From CAVUPF01 sp963803755 (lineage in GTDB: Bacteria; Actinomycetota; Thermoleophilia; Solirubrobacterales; 70-9): a stretch of 64,000 bases of DNA. Within the stretch, counting starts at the first letter, position 1. Each line of letters starts with the position of its first letter. The DNA lies in assembly GCA_963803755.1 (NCBI GenBank), contig CAWDNP010000012.1, forward strand, positions 340,281 through 404,280, given 5' to 3'. The notes under the pieces were generated by a model. It did no database searches and was not told the origin of the DNA. It was given only the letters and a program-made list of their open reading frames with translations. Position numbers and translations under genes: made by a program. This document shows positions 8,733-17,251 of this stretch, one piece after another.

Positions 8733-9497
8733 GTGGACACGGGCGTTGGAGCTACCCTCCGCGAGGCGCGGAATCGCCGCAGAATCGACCTTTCTGAGGT
8801 CGAGGCGGCGACCAAGATCCGCCGCCGCTACCTGCGGGCGATGGAGAACGAAGAGTGGGACGTGCTGCCCGGGGGCCCCTACACTCGCGGCTTCATCCGC
8901 ACTTACGCCTCCTTCCTCGGGCTAGATGGCGAGCGGCTGGCCGACGATTACCGCCACGGCGCCGAGGCGGCCGCGGGTGGTGAGCGGGCGCCTCGGGCCG
9001 AGGCGGCTGTCACCTCTCCCCGGCCGCCCCGGCGCCGGCCCAGGGTCTCCAGCCGGGCCTGGACGGCGATCGTCACGGTTGGCCTGATCGCAGTGCTGAT
9101 CACGGTCGGGCTCTTAAGCGGGGGCGAAGGCTCAGTGAAGACCGAGCCGGCGCGCGTCCGGACCGCGAGGCCACGGGCTGAAGCTCGCGAAAGGGTCAAA
9201 CGGAGCCTCCCGCACACGGTCTCTGTCCGTCTCACAGCCAGCGCCGAAGTCTGGGTCTGCCTGCTTGATGCCTCCGGCAAACGGCTGATCGACGGGCGGG
9301 TCCTCGGCTCGGGGACGCAGGAGGGGCCGTTTCACTCCGGTAGCTTCACGGTCTCCTTCGGTAACGGCGAAGTCTCGATGAAGATCGACGGACATCTGGC
9401 GAGCATCCCGGCGACGGCCAGCCCAGTCGGGTACTCGATCGACTCCAGCGGCAAGCTTAAACAGCTTCCCGAAAGCGAACGGCCGACCTGCGCGTGA
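8733..9497 (+). CDS. RodZ-like HTH and DUF4115 membrane protein
   Basis: Single-pass membrane protein of 254 residues. The N-terminus (about 4-72) is a Cro-type helix-turn-helix of the RodZ family (LREARNRRRIDLSEVEAATK, then PGGPYTRGFIRTYA). A membrane helix lies at about 109-130, followed by an extracytoplasmic DUF4115-like domain (TASAEVWVCLLDASGK, then GNGEVSMKIDG). RodZ links cell-shape machinery to the membrane in rods; its role here is inferred. The GTG start at 8733 sits 6 nt after CACAAT. The stop overlaps the cinA GTG in GTGA. Confidence 0.85.
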   Translation: MDTGVGATLREARNRRRIDLSEVEAATKIRRRYLRAMENEEWDVLPGGPYTRGFIRTYASFLGLDGERLADDYRHGAEAAAGGERAPRAEAAVTSPRPPRRRPRVSSRAWTAIVTVGLIAVLITVGLLSGGEGSVKTEPARVRTARPRAEARERVKRSLPHTVSVRLTASAEVWVCLLDASGKRLIDGRVLGSGTQEGPFHSGSFTVSFGNGEVSMKIDGHLASIPATASPVGYSIDSSGKLKQLPESERPTCA

Positions 9498-10774
9498 CCG
9501 AGGTTCGGGCGGGGATAGTTGTGACCGGGACGGAGGTTCTGACCGGTCGGATCGGCGATCGCAACGGGCCTTGGGTCTCCGAACGGCTGGCCGAGCTCGG
9601 CGTCGAGGTCGCCCACATTCTTATCGTCGGCGACCGCCCCGACGACCTCGAAGCGGCGCTGAGCTTCCTGGCCGCCGAAGGCTTGGACCTAATCGTCACC
9701 TCCGGTGGCCTCGGGCCGACCGCCGATGACCTCACCGCGGAGGTTGTCGCTCGCTTTACCGGCCGCGAGCTTTCACTTGATGAGGAGATGGAGGAGAAGA
9801 TCGCGGCGATCCTGCGCGGCTTCGCGCGGCGCTTCAGCTTCGACGAGGAGGCGATCCGCGTCGCCAACCGCAAGCAGGCGATGGTGCCCGAGGGCGCGAT
9901 CGCGCTCGATCCGGTGGGCACCGCGCCCGGCCTGGTCGTTCCAGCGGGCAAACGCGTCGTGGTCGTTTTACCAGGGCCACCGCGCGAGCTGCAGCCGATG
10001 TGGCCGGTGGCAATCGCCACCGCCCCGGTCAGGGACGCGCTTATCCGGGCGACGCCACTGCACGGCTACACGCTGCGGATGTTCGGCATCCCGGAGTCAG
10101 AGATCGCCAAAAGCCTGCGAGAGATGGAGGCCGACGGCGTGGGTCTCTCCAGGCTGGAGATCACGACCTGCCTGCGCCGGGGGGAGATCGAGATCGACGT
10201 TCGCTACCGAGACGGCGCGGAGGGAGAGGCCGGGGCGGTGAGGGAGGCGCTGAGGGCGCGCCATCCACGCCATCTGTTCAGCCTCGACGGCGAGACGATC
10301 GACTCGCAGGTGGCGGGCCTGCTCGCCGGGCGGCGCCTCGGCCTGGCGGAGTCGTGCAGCGGCGGGTTGCTGGCGGCGCGCGTCACGGACCGGCCGGGGG
10401 CCTCCGCCTACATGGCGGGCAGCGTGGTCGCCTACTCAAACGAGGCCAAGACGGGGCTGCTGGGCGTAGATTCGGGCCTGATCGAGGCCCACGGCGCGGT
10501 CTCGCCGCAGGTCGCCGAGGCGATGGCGATCGGCGCGCTGGAGCGCTTCGGGGCCGACGTGGCGGTCTCGATTACCGGGATCGCCGGGCCGGAGGGGGGG
10601 AGTGAGGAGAAGCCGGTCGGCTACGTCTGCCTCAACGCCCGCCTTACCGACGGGACCGCGCTCGCCCGCGACCCGGTCATCCCCGGCGCTCGCGGCGACA
10701 TTCGCGAGCGCTCTGCCCTGGTCGGCATGCACATGCTGCGAATCCTGCTTGGCGGCGGCGAGCCGCCTCTGTAG
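9494..10774 (+). CDS. cinA: CinA: nucleotide-processing protein with NMN amidase domain
   Basis: Two-domain CinA, 426 residues. The N-terminal MoaB/MoeA-like domain has TSGGLGPTADDLT near residue 75 and a pyrophosphatase-type role in the family. The C-terminal domain (about 270-420) is PncC-like nicotinamide-nucleotide amidase with LAESCSGGLLAARVTD and SITGIAGPEGGS. The GTG start overlaps the upstream stop codon. cinA just before recA is the usual actinobacterial arrangement. Confidence 0.95.
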   Translation: MTEVRAGIVVTGTEVLTGRIGDRNGPWVSERLAELGVEVAHILIVGDRPDDLEAALSFLAAEGLDLIVTSGGLGPTADDLTAEVVARFTGRELSLDEEMEEKIAAILRGFARRFSFDEEAIRVANRKQAMVPEGAIALDPVGTAPGLVVPAGKRVVVVLPGPPRELQPMWPVAIATAPVRDALIRATPLHGYTLRMFGIPESEIAKSLREMEADGVGLSRLEITTCLRRGEIEIDVRYRDGAEGEAGAVREALRARHPRHLFSLDGETIDSQVAGLLAGRRLGLAESCSGGLLAARVTDRPGASAYMAGSVVAYSNEAKTGLLGVDSGLIEAHGAVSPQVAEAMAIGALERFGADVAVSITGIAGPEGGSEEKPVGYVCLNARLTDGTALARDPVIPGARGDIRERSALVGMHMLRILLGGGEPPL

Positions 10775-10872
10775 GACGGTCGCGTTGCGGGCGAAGGGGG
10801 TTCGCGTTTTGTCGCCTCGCTGCGTTGTGGCGCACGCCTGAGCTGCCTGGGTTGGGCGTCCGAACAGACCTC

Positions 10873-10878
10873 TACCCT
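10873..10878 (+). promoter_or_regulatory. -10 box (TACCCT) of recA
   Basis: TACCCT ends 9 nt before the recA ATG. I did not find a convincing actinobacterial LexA palindrome in the 113-bp gap that precedes recA. Confidence 0.5.
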
Positions 10879-10887
10879 GCGCAGAGC

Positions 10888-11974
10888 ATGGCTACAGATA
10901 AGAAGGCGAACTTAAAGGACGCCTCGGCGAAAGACGCCAAGGCAAAGGACGCGGCCCTTGAGGCCGCGGTGACCCAGATCGAGCGGGACTTCGGGGAGGG
11001 CGCGCTGATGCGTTCTCGGCGCCGACAGCAAGGTGCAGGTCGAGACGATCTCGACCGGCGCTTTAGCCCTAGACCTGGCGCTCGGCATCGGCGGCGTCCC
11101 GTGCGGTCGGATCGTCGAGATCTTCGGCCCCGAGTCCTCTGGGAAGACGACACTGGTCAACCACATCATCGCCGAGGCCCAGTCTCGCGGCGGCGTCTGC
11201 GCGTTCATCGACACCGAGCACGCGCTGGACCCGATCTACGCGCGGGCGATCGGCGTCGACACCGACGAGCTGCTCGTTTCCCAGCCCGACTTTGGCGAGC
11301 AGGCGCTGCAGATCGCCGATCGGCTGATCGCCTCCGGCGCCGTCGCCGTGGTCGCGATCGACTCGGTCGCAGCACTCACGCCGAAAGCCGAGTTGGACGG
11401 CCAGATCGGCGACCAGACGGTCGGCCTGCAGGCTCGCCTGATGTCGCAGGCGCTGCGCAAACTGGCCGGCAATCTCAACCGCACCAACACGGTCTGCCTC
11501 TTCACCAACCAGATCCGCGAAAAGATCGGCGTCCAGTTTGGCTCGCCGGAGACGCAACCGGGCGGGCGGGCGCTGAAGTTCTACGCTTCCCAGCGCCTCG
11601 ACATCCGCCGCATCGAGACCCTCAAGGAGGGGACCGAGGCGGTTGGCAACAGGGTCCGAGTCAAGGTCGTCAAGAACAAGGTGGCAGCGCCGTTTCGCCA
11701 GGCCGAGTTCGACATCGAGTACGGGGTCGGTATCTCGCGCGAGGGCGGCCTGATCGACTTCGGCATCGAGCACGAGCTGGTCCAGAAGTCGGGCTCCTTC
11801 TTCTCCTACGGGGAGACCCGGCTCGGCCAGGGGCGAAACAACGCCAAGCAGTTCCTCGCCGAGGACCCGGCGCTCGCCGCCGAGATCGAAGCCAGGGTGC
11901 GCACCAAGCTGGGAATCGACGGCGAGAGCGCCGAGGCCGAGGCGCCGCCAGTGGCAGCGCAGCAGGCTGCTTAG
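10888..11974 (+). CDS. recA: Recombinase RecA (frameshifted near codon 42)
   Basis: RecA binds single-stranded DNA, drives strand exchange and triggers the SOS response. The true start is the ATG at 10888 (MATDKKANLKDASAKDAKAK, then TQIERDFGEGALMR). After that arginine, an extra T at 11013-11014 throws the frame. The correct frame resumes with GADSKVQVETISTGALALD and continues to 11974. Walker A GPESSGKTT and the conserved FTNQIREKIGV follow. Removing one base gives 361 residues, normal for RecA. No recX follows. The second frame stays open to 12012 only as a high-GC shadow. Confidence 0.93.
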
Positions 11975-12008
11975 AGCCGCTGCCAGCGGATAGGATTCGC
12001 GGCGCTAG

Positions 12009-12287
12009 ATGAGCCATGAAACCCTTTTCTTCGTGTTCGGAATCGCCCTCGCGGTCTCGGCCGTGGTGGTCAGCCTGTTCGGGTTGCGTTCGGAGGATTT
12101 CCCCGGCCGGGCCTTCCCGCTGGTCATCCTCTGGTTCGCGATCCTGATCGGCGGGGCGACGACCTTCGCCGTGCTGCACGGCAAGGACGAGGAGAAGGCA
12201 AAGGGGCCCGTACTGCGGCAAGCCGGCAAGGAAATCGAGCTAGAGGAGAGCGACGCTCCGCGCGGCACCGCGTCCACGGTCAAATAG
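12009..12287 (+). CDS. Small two-pass membrane protein, function unknown
   Basis: 92-residue protein with two hydrophobic segments (about 5-25 and 37-57), a GKDEEKAKG loop, and a charged cytoplasmic tail. I recognise no catalytic motif. It lies between recA and miaB, the place where recX commonly stands. TAGGAT lies about 12 nt before the ATG. Composition and codon use match its neighbours, so it is probably real. It might be a cytochrome-oxidase-assembly type helper, but nothing in the sequence shows this. Confidence 0.7.
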   Translation: MSHETLFFVFGIALAVSAVVVSLFGLRSEDFPGRAFPLVILWFAILIGGATTFAVLHGKDEEKAKGPVLRQAGKEIELEESDAPRGTASTVK

Positions 12288-12301
12288 CGCCGGCGGGGCG
12301 C

Positions 12302-12307
12302 TAACCT
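12302..12307 (+). promoter_or_regulatory. -10 box (TAACCT) of miaB
   Basis: TAACCT ends 7 nt before the miaB ATG at 12315, with no ribosome binding site between them. Confidence 0.5.
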
Positions 12308-12314
12308 CGCCCCG

Positions 12315-13643
12315 ATGAGTTCGAGCAAGCGCTACCACGTCACCACCTTCGGGTGCCAGATGAACGTGCACGACTCCGAGCGGATGCGGGGCATGCTTGA
12401 GTCGCTTGGCTATGAGGAGGCAACCAACCGCGACGGCGCCGACGTGATCCTCTTTAACACCTGCTCGATCCGCGAGTCGGCCGACAGCCGTTTCGTCGCT
12501 CACCTCGGCGAGGCGAAGCGGCTGAAGGCCGAGGATCCGGAGCGGGTCGTCGGGGTCGGCGGCTGCTGGGCGCAGTCGGTAAAGGACGAGGTCTTCCAGC
12601 GCTTTCCCTTCGTCGACGTCGCCTTCGGCCCGGGCCAGATCCACAAGCTGGCCGAGTTCCTCAACTCCGACTCGCTGACCGCGCAGGGCTACTTCGAGTT
12701 CGAGGACTTCTCCGGGCACCTGCCGACCCGCCGCGAGCGCGAGTTCCAGGGCTGGCTTCAGATCTCCCAGGGCTGCAACTGCGCTTGTGCCTACTGCATC
12801 GTCCCCTCGACCCGCGGACGCGAGGTGAGCCGCGACCCGGCCGAGTTGATCGCCGAGGCCGAGGCGCTGGCCGCCGATGGGGTGAGGGAGGTCACCCTGC
12901 TCGGTCAGAACGTCAACAGCTACGGGCGCGAGCTGCCAAAGGACCGTCGGATCGGCTTCGCAGAGCTGCTGGCACGGGTTGATGCGGTAGGGGGAATCGA
13001 CCGCATCCGCTACACCAGCCCGCACCCGAAGGACATGAAGGAGGACGTGATCCGCGCCCACGCCGAGCTGCCCTCGCTCTGCGAGCACATCCACCTGCCG
13101 CTTCAGTCGGGCTCCAGCGCCATCCTCAAGCGGATGCGGCGCACCTATGACCGGCAGCGCTACATGGACCGCGTCGCCCTGATCCGTGAGCACGTTCCCG
13201 ACTGCGCGATCACCACCGACATCATCGTCGGCTTTCCCGGTGAGACCGAGGCCGACTTCGAACGGACGCTGGGGGTCGTCGAGGAGGTCGGCTATGACGG
13301 GGCCTTCACGTTCGTCTTCTCGCCGCGGCGAGAAACCGAGGCGGCGACGATGGAGGGCCAGCTCTCACATGCGGTGAAGCGGGCGCGGATGGAGCGGCTG
13401 GTGGAGCTGGTGCAGAAAAGGGCGAAGGAGCGGGCTCAACGTTTCGTTGGACGCGAGATGGAGGTTCTGGTCGAAGGGGTGAGCCGCACCGATGAGACGC
13501 GGCTGCGGGGGCGCACGCGACACAACAAGGCGGTCAACTTCGAGGGAACTGCGGAGGCGGGCGAGCTGGCTTTGGTCGAGATCTCCGAGGCGACATCGCA
13601 AACGTTGAGGGGCACCGAAAAGCTGCTTTCCCGAGCGCTCTGA
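12315..13643 (+). CDS. miaB: tRNA-2-methylthio-N6-dimethylallyladenosine synthase
   Basis: Radical-SAM methylthiotransferase that adds a methylthio group to i6A37 of tRNA. 442 residues. The N-terminal MTTase domain starts with TTFGCQMNVHDSERM and holds cluster cysteines in FNTCSIRESA and GVGGCWAQ. The radical-SAM triad is in QGCNCACAYCIVPSTRGRE near residue 155. A C-terminal TRAM domain covers about 375-440. miaA, which makes its substrate, follows with a 4-nt overlap. Confidence 0.96.
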   Translation: MSSSKRYHVTTFGCQMNVHDSERMRGMLESLGYEEATNRDGADVILFNTCSIRESADSRFVAHLGEAKRLKAEDPERVVGVGGCWAQSVKDEVFQRFPFVDVAFGPGQIHKLAEFLNSDSLTAQGYFEFEDFSGHLPTRREREFQGWLQISQGCNCACAYCIVPSTRGREVSRDPAELIAEAEALAADGVREVTLLGQNVNSYGRELPKDRRIGFAELLARVDAVGGIDRIRYTSPHPKDMKEDVIRAHAELPSLCEHIHLPLQSGSSAILKRMRRTYDRQRYMDRVALIREHVPDCAITTDIIVGFPGETEADFERTLGVVEEVGYDGAFTFVFSPRRETEAATMEGQLSHAVKRARMERLVELVQKRAKERAQRFVGREMEVLVEGVSRTDETRLRGRTRHNKAVNFEGTAEAGELALVEISEATSQTLRGTEKLLSRAL

Positions 13644-14362
13644 AAGTCCTGGCGATATTCGGGCCGACGGCGGTCGGCAAGACCGGTGTGGCGATCGCGG
13701 TCGCTGAGCTTCTTGAAGAGAAGGCGGTGGCGATCTCCTGCGATGCGTTGCAGGTGTATGAGGGGCTGGGAGTCCTCACGGGGGTCGCAACCGCAGAGGA
13801 GCAGGCCAGGCTGGAGCATCGGCTGGTCGGGTTCGTGCCCGTTACCCAGCCCTTTTCCGTGGGCGACTACATGCGGCTTGCCCATGCCGAGATCGATGGG
13901 GCTCTTGAGGCTGGGCGCCGGCCGATCGTGGTGGGGGGAACCGGGCTGTACCTGCGGGCTGCCTTGGCGGAGCTCTCGCTGGTGAGGGTGCCGCCGGGGG
14001 CCGAGGACTCAGAGCTCTGGTCCTCCGATACGCGACACCCGACGGCGATCTTCGGGCTCGAGATGGACCGCGGGCAGCTCTACAAGCGGATCGATGCGAG
14101 GACCGAGGCGATCATCGCCGGCGGGGCGCAGGAGGAGGTGCGCCGGGCCGAAGCGGCGGGGCCGTCGCGGACCGCGCGCAAGGCGCTCGGCTTCGAGGAG
14201 CTGCTCAGCGGGGACGTCGAGCGGATGAAGAAACGCTCGCGCAACTACGCTCGGCGCCAGCTGACCTGGATGCGAAAGATGGCGAGGGTGCGCACGATCG
14301 ATCGCACCGGGCGAAGCGACGCCGCGGTGGCCGCCGAAATCATCGCCACTCTCGACGAATAG
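13640..14362 (+). CDS. miaA: tRNA dimethylallyltransferase, CTG start, internally shortened
   Basis: MiaA transfers dimethylallyl to A37 of tRNA. The P-loop FGPTAVGKT is encoded at about 13661-13687, upstream of any ATG, GTG or TTG in frame. The only sensible start is CTG at 13640 in a CTGA overlap with the miaB stop, giving 240 residues beginning KVLAIFGPTAVGKT. The usual length is about 300. The conserved block between the GGTGLYLRA segment and the SELW-DTRHPTAIFGL segment, which normally holds the HPND-RALE motif, is absent. The C-terminus ARRQLTWMRKM is intact. Confidence 0.85.
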   Translation: MKVLAIFGPTAVGKTGVAIAVAELLEEKAVAISCDALQVYEGLGVLTGVATAEEQARLEHRLVGFVPVTQPFSVGDYMRLAHAEIDGALEAGRRPIVVGGTGLYLRAALAELSLVRVPPGAEDSELWSSDTRHPTAIFGLEMDRGQLYKRIDARTEAIIAGGAQEEVRRAEAAGPSRTARKALGFEELLSGDVERMKKRSRNYARRQLTWMRKMARVRTIDRTGRSDAAVAAEIIATLDE

Positions 14363-14365
14363 GCT
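14360..14365 (+). promoter_or_regulatory. -10 box (TAGGCT) of dapF, overlapping the miaA stop
   Basis: TAGGCT ends 6 nt before the dapF GTG. Its TAG is also the stop codon of miaA. Confidence 0.5.
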
Positions 14366-14371
14366 GCTCGC

Positions 14372-15213
14372 GTGAAGTTCGAGAAGTGGCAGGCGCTTGG
14401 CAACGACTACCTGATCCTCGAGGCAGAGCAACTTCCTTGGGAGTTGAGCGAGTTGCGGATCGGGTGGCTCTGCGACCCCCATTTCGGGATCGGGGCCGAC
14501 GGGATCGCGCTGCTCTCAGGCAGCGAGGACCCCGCCTTCGTCGCCGAGTTGAGGATCTTCAACCCCGACGGCTCTGAGACGGAGCTGTCCGGCAACGGGG
14601 CGCGGGAGGCGATCCTCTACCTGCGCCGCCACGGCTGGACCGACGAGGACACCTTCTCGATCCGCACCGCGGCAGGGCCGATCGTCTCCGACGATCGTCT
14701 CCGGAGCTGGCCTGCTCGGTCGAGATGGGCAGGGCCTCGACCGTCTCAAAGGACTTCCCATCGGGAGGGCACGACGGCGCCGGGACGCTCTTCGCCGGCG
14801 ATCGCGAGTGGGCTTTCCAGCACGTCTCGATCGGCAACCCGCAGTGCGCGATCGAGGTCGGTGAGGAGCTGGAGGACCTCGACCTCGCCGCGATCGGGCC
14901 AATGATCGAAGCGCATGAGCTGTTCCCCAACCGCACCAACGTCTCCTTCATCGCGATCGACGGCAACCAGGTGCGGGCGCGGATCTTCGAGCGCGGGGTG
15001 GGGGAGACGCTTGCCTCGGGCACCGGCGCCAGCGGCGCCGCGGTGACCGCCTTCCTGCGCGGGGCGGCCAGCCCGATCGTCGTCGAGTTGGACGGGGGGG
15101 AGCTGGAGGTCGAGGTCTCCGGCGACCTCGACGTGCGCCTGACCGGATGGGCGGAGCCGGTCTACGCAGGCGAGGCGGCGCCCGAGCTGCTGCAAGCCCT
15201 CGCCAGCCTTTAG
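14372..15213 (+). CDS. dapF: Diaminopimelate epimerase (frameshifted)
   Basis: DapF converts LL- to meso-diaminopimelate for peptidoglycan and lysine. The first frame (14372 to about 14700) holds WQALGNDYLILE and the first active-site cysteine region ELSGNGAREAILYLR. The second frame (about 14701-15213) holds SIGNPQCAIEV and the second active-site segment LASGTGASGAAVTA. A single missing base near 14701, in a short C run, restores one 280-residue protein (SDDRLPELACSVEMG across the join). In this copy the usual active-site cysteine of each segment reads as glycine-asparagine-glycine-alanine and glycine-threonine-glycine-alanine-serine, so the catalytic residues deserve a check. Confidence 0.88.
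14679..14703 (+). repeat. 13-bp imperfect tandem repeat inside dapF
   Basis: CGATCGTCTCCG occurs at 14679-14690 and again at 14692-14703. It sits at the dapF frameshift. Removing one 13-bp unit does not restore the frame. Confidence 0.6.
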
Positions 15214-15216
15214 ATT
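15211..15216 (+). promoter_or_regulatory. -10 box (TAGATT) of the DapL-like gene, overlapping the dapF stop
   Basis: TAGATT ends 9 nt before the ATG at 15226. Its TAG is the dapF stop codon. Confidence 0.45.
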
Positions 15217-15225
15217 CCGACGCCG

Positions 15226-16395
15226 ATGGGAATCGCCGATCCGTCCAAACGCCTGGAGGCGATGCCTCCCTACATGTTCGCCGAGCTGGAGCGCCGAGTC
15301 GCCGACAAGCGCGCCGCCGGCGTCGACGTGATCAGCCTCGGGATCGGCGACCCCGACGAGGCAACCTACCCCCACATCGTCAAGGCGATGCAGGAAGCGG
15401 TCGCCGACCCGGCCAACCAGAAGTATCCGAGCAACCGCGGCCGGGCCGAGTTCCGCGAAGCGTTCGCTGAGTTCTATGAGGGTCGCTTCGGGGTGAAGAT
15501 CGACCCCGAGAACGAGGTGATCCCGGCAATCGGCGCCAAGGAGTGCATATATAACCTCTGTTTCGCCTTCCTTGACCCTGGCGGGGTGGCGCTCGCTTCT
15601 GACCCCGGCTACCCCGTCTACACCGGCGGCCCGATCCTCGCCGGGGCCAGGCCGGAGCTGCTGCCGCTGGTCCCCGAGCTGGGATTCGCCCCCGACCTCA
15701 GCGCGGTGCCGGCCAAGGTCGCCGCGAGGGCTCGGCTGATGTTCCTCAATTACCCGAACAACCCCAGCGGGGCCGTGGTCCCCGACGGATTCTTCGAGCT
15801 GGTCGTTTCCTTTGCCCACGAGCACGAGATCCTCGTCGTCCACGACAACGCCTACTCAGAGACGACCTACGACGGCTACGTGGCACCCAGCTTCCTGGCC
15901 ACGCCCGGCGCCAAGGAGGTCGGGGTAGAGGTCTTCTCGCTCTCCAAGGGCTACAACATGACCGGCTGGCGCTGCGCCGCGATCCTCGGCAACGCCCAGG
16001 CGATCCAGACCTACTGGCGGCTGAAGACGAACGTCGACTCCGGCCTCTTTGACGCGGTGCAGCTCGCCGGTGCGGCGGCGCTGCGCGGTCCGCGCGGGCC
16101 GGTGGAGCAGATGAATGAGATCTACGCACGACGGCGCGACCTGGTGGTCGAGGCGCTGCGCGAGATCGACGTCGACGTGCAGGCGCCGAAGGGGACGATC
16201 TACGTTTGGGCGCCGGTGCCCGATGGCCATACCTCGACCTCGTTCTCGGAGCTGGTGCTGGAGGAGGCGGCGGTGATCGTCTCGCCCGGCTCGATGTACG
16301 GGCCGAGTGGCGAGGGCTTCTTCCGGATCTCGCTGACGACTCCCGATGAGCGCATCTCCGAGGCGGTCAAGCGGATGCGCGAGCACCTCTCCTAG
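15226..16395 (+). CDS. dapL: LL-diaminopimelate aminotransferase-like class I aminotransferase
   Basis: PLP-dependent fold-type I aminotransferase, 389 residues. The PLP lysine is in SLSKGYNMTGWR near residue 243. NYPNNPSG near residue 173 and the C-terminal arginine in FFRISLT are also present. The start (KRLEAMPPYMFAELERRVAD) and the region AIGAKECIYNLC resemble DapL enzymes, which make LL-diaminopimelate in one step. It directly follows dapF, the next enzyme. No succinylase-branch gene (dapD, dapE) is in the window. An alanine or aspartate aminotransferase cannot be excluded. The stop shares a CTAG palindrome with the convergent gene. Confidence 0.8.
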   Translation: MGIADPSKRLEAMPPYMFAELERRVADKRAAGVDVISLGIGDPDEATYPHIVKAMQEAVADPANQKYPSNRGRAEFREAFAEFYEGRFGVKIDPENEVIPAIGAKECIYNLCFAFLDPGGVALASDPGYPVYTGGPILAGARPELLPLVPELGFAPDLSAVPAKVAARARLMFLNYPNNPSGAVVPDGFFELVVSFAHEHEILVVHDNAYSETTYDGYVAPSFLATPGAKEVGVEVFSLSKGYNMTGWRCAAILGNAQAIQTYWRLKTNVDSGLFDAVQLAGAAALRGPRGPVEQMNEIYARRRDLVVEALREIDVDVQAPKGTIYVWAPVPDGHTSTSFSELVLEEAAVIVSPGSMYGPSGEGFFRISLTTPDERISEAVKRMREHLS

Positions 16396-17234
16396 TTGAC
16401 TGGCGCTCGCTCCTCGCGCTTCGTCCAGTAGCGGTGCAGGCCGCGCCACTGGTACTGAGGCGGGACGGCTTGGAGCAGCTCCGCGGCTGTCTCCGCGTCG
16501 AGGCTCCGCTTGACCCGCTCGCGGTGGCGGCGCTCGTAGTCCTCCTCGGAGAGCTCGCGCGCCAGTGAGGCCTCCTCGCGCAGCCGCTCGCGGACCGTCG
16601 CCAAGTGCTCAGAGGGGTCCTCGACCGCGCCGAAGTGGGTGAGCGCCAGCCGCTCCGGTCGCCACCCTTCGACGATCCCGATCGAGTCCTCCCACAACTC
16701 GATGTCGATGTCGGGCGGAGGGGTGGGTGCGACGACCATGTTCGAGGGCGGGATGCGGACCGCGGCGACGTCGCCGACGAAGGCCGTTCCCGTCTCCTCG
16801 TGCAGGTAGCAGACGTGGTGGGAGGCGTGGCCCGGGGTGTAGGCGACGCGCATCCCCAGCACCTGCTCTCCTCCTGCCAGCGGCTTCACGCTCTCCGCCG
16901 GCACCGGCACGATCTCCCCCCACAGTCGCTGCATCTGGTCGCCATAGAGCCGCTCGGCGCTGGCGAGCAGCTTTGAGGGGTCGATCAGATGCGGGGCGCC
17001 GCGCTCGTGGACGTACACCTCAAGGTCGGGCCAGCGGCGCACCAGGGCACCCGTCGCTGCGGCGTGGTCGAGGTGGATATGGGTGAGCAGCAGCGCCCGC
17101 GGCCGCTTCTCGCCGAGCGCCTCCAGCAGGGTCCCCATCGAGGACTCTGGACCCGGGTCGACAAGGGCGCCGTCGACTTCCCAGCACCCGATCACGTGCG
17201 GGCGCCCGAGGTGGTGGACGTCGATCACTCGCAT
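16392..17234 (-). CDS. Metallo-beta-lactamase fold hydrolase
   Basis: 280-residue MBL-fold hydrolase. The metal site LLTHIHLDHAAATGALV is near residue 53, followed by a histidine in YTPGHASHH, an aspartate in AFVGDVAAV, and a late histidine in LALTHFGAVED. The C-terminal 80 residues are charged and arginine-rich, typical of glyoxalase II-like hydrolases with a helical cap. Its start lies 17 bp after the SDR stop, so the two form an operon. The substrate cannot be told from sequence. Confidence 0.88.
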   Translation of the reverse strand: MRVIDVHHLGRPHVIGCWEVDGALVDPGPESSMGTLLEALGEKRPRALLLTHIHLDHAAATGALVRRWPDLEVYVHERGAPHLIDPSKLLASAERLYGDQMQRLWGEIVPVPAESVKPLAGGEQVLGMRVAYTPGHASHHVCYLHEETGTAFVGDVAAVRIPPSNMVVAPTPPPDIDIELWEDSIGIVEGWRPERLALTHFGAVEDPSEHLATVRERLREEASLARELSEEDYERRHRERVKRSLDAETAAELLQAVPPQYQWRGLHRYWTKREERAPVN

Positions 17235-17251
17235 CGCAACTGCGCCGATGA

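Noticed and set aside
10825..12012. Second fully open frame over recA that might be a dual-coded protein
   Set aside because: Only its first 42 codons are RecA sequence. The rest is a basic shadow that exists because of the frameshift.
14679..14703. 13-bp duplication as cause of the dapF break
   Set aside because: Deleting one 13-bp unit leaves the gene in the wrong frame; a single missing base is required.
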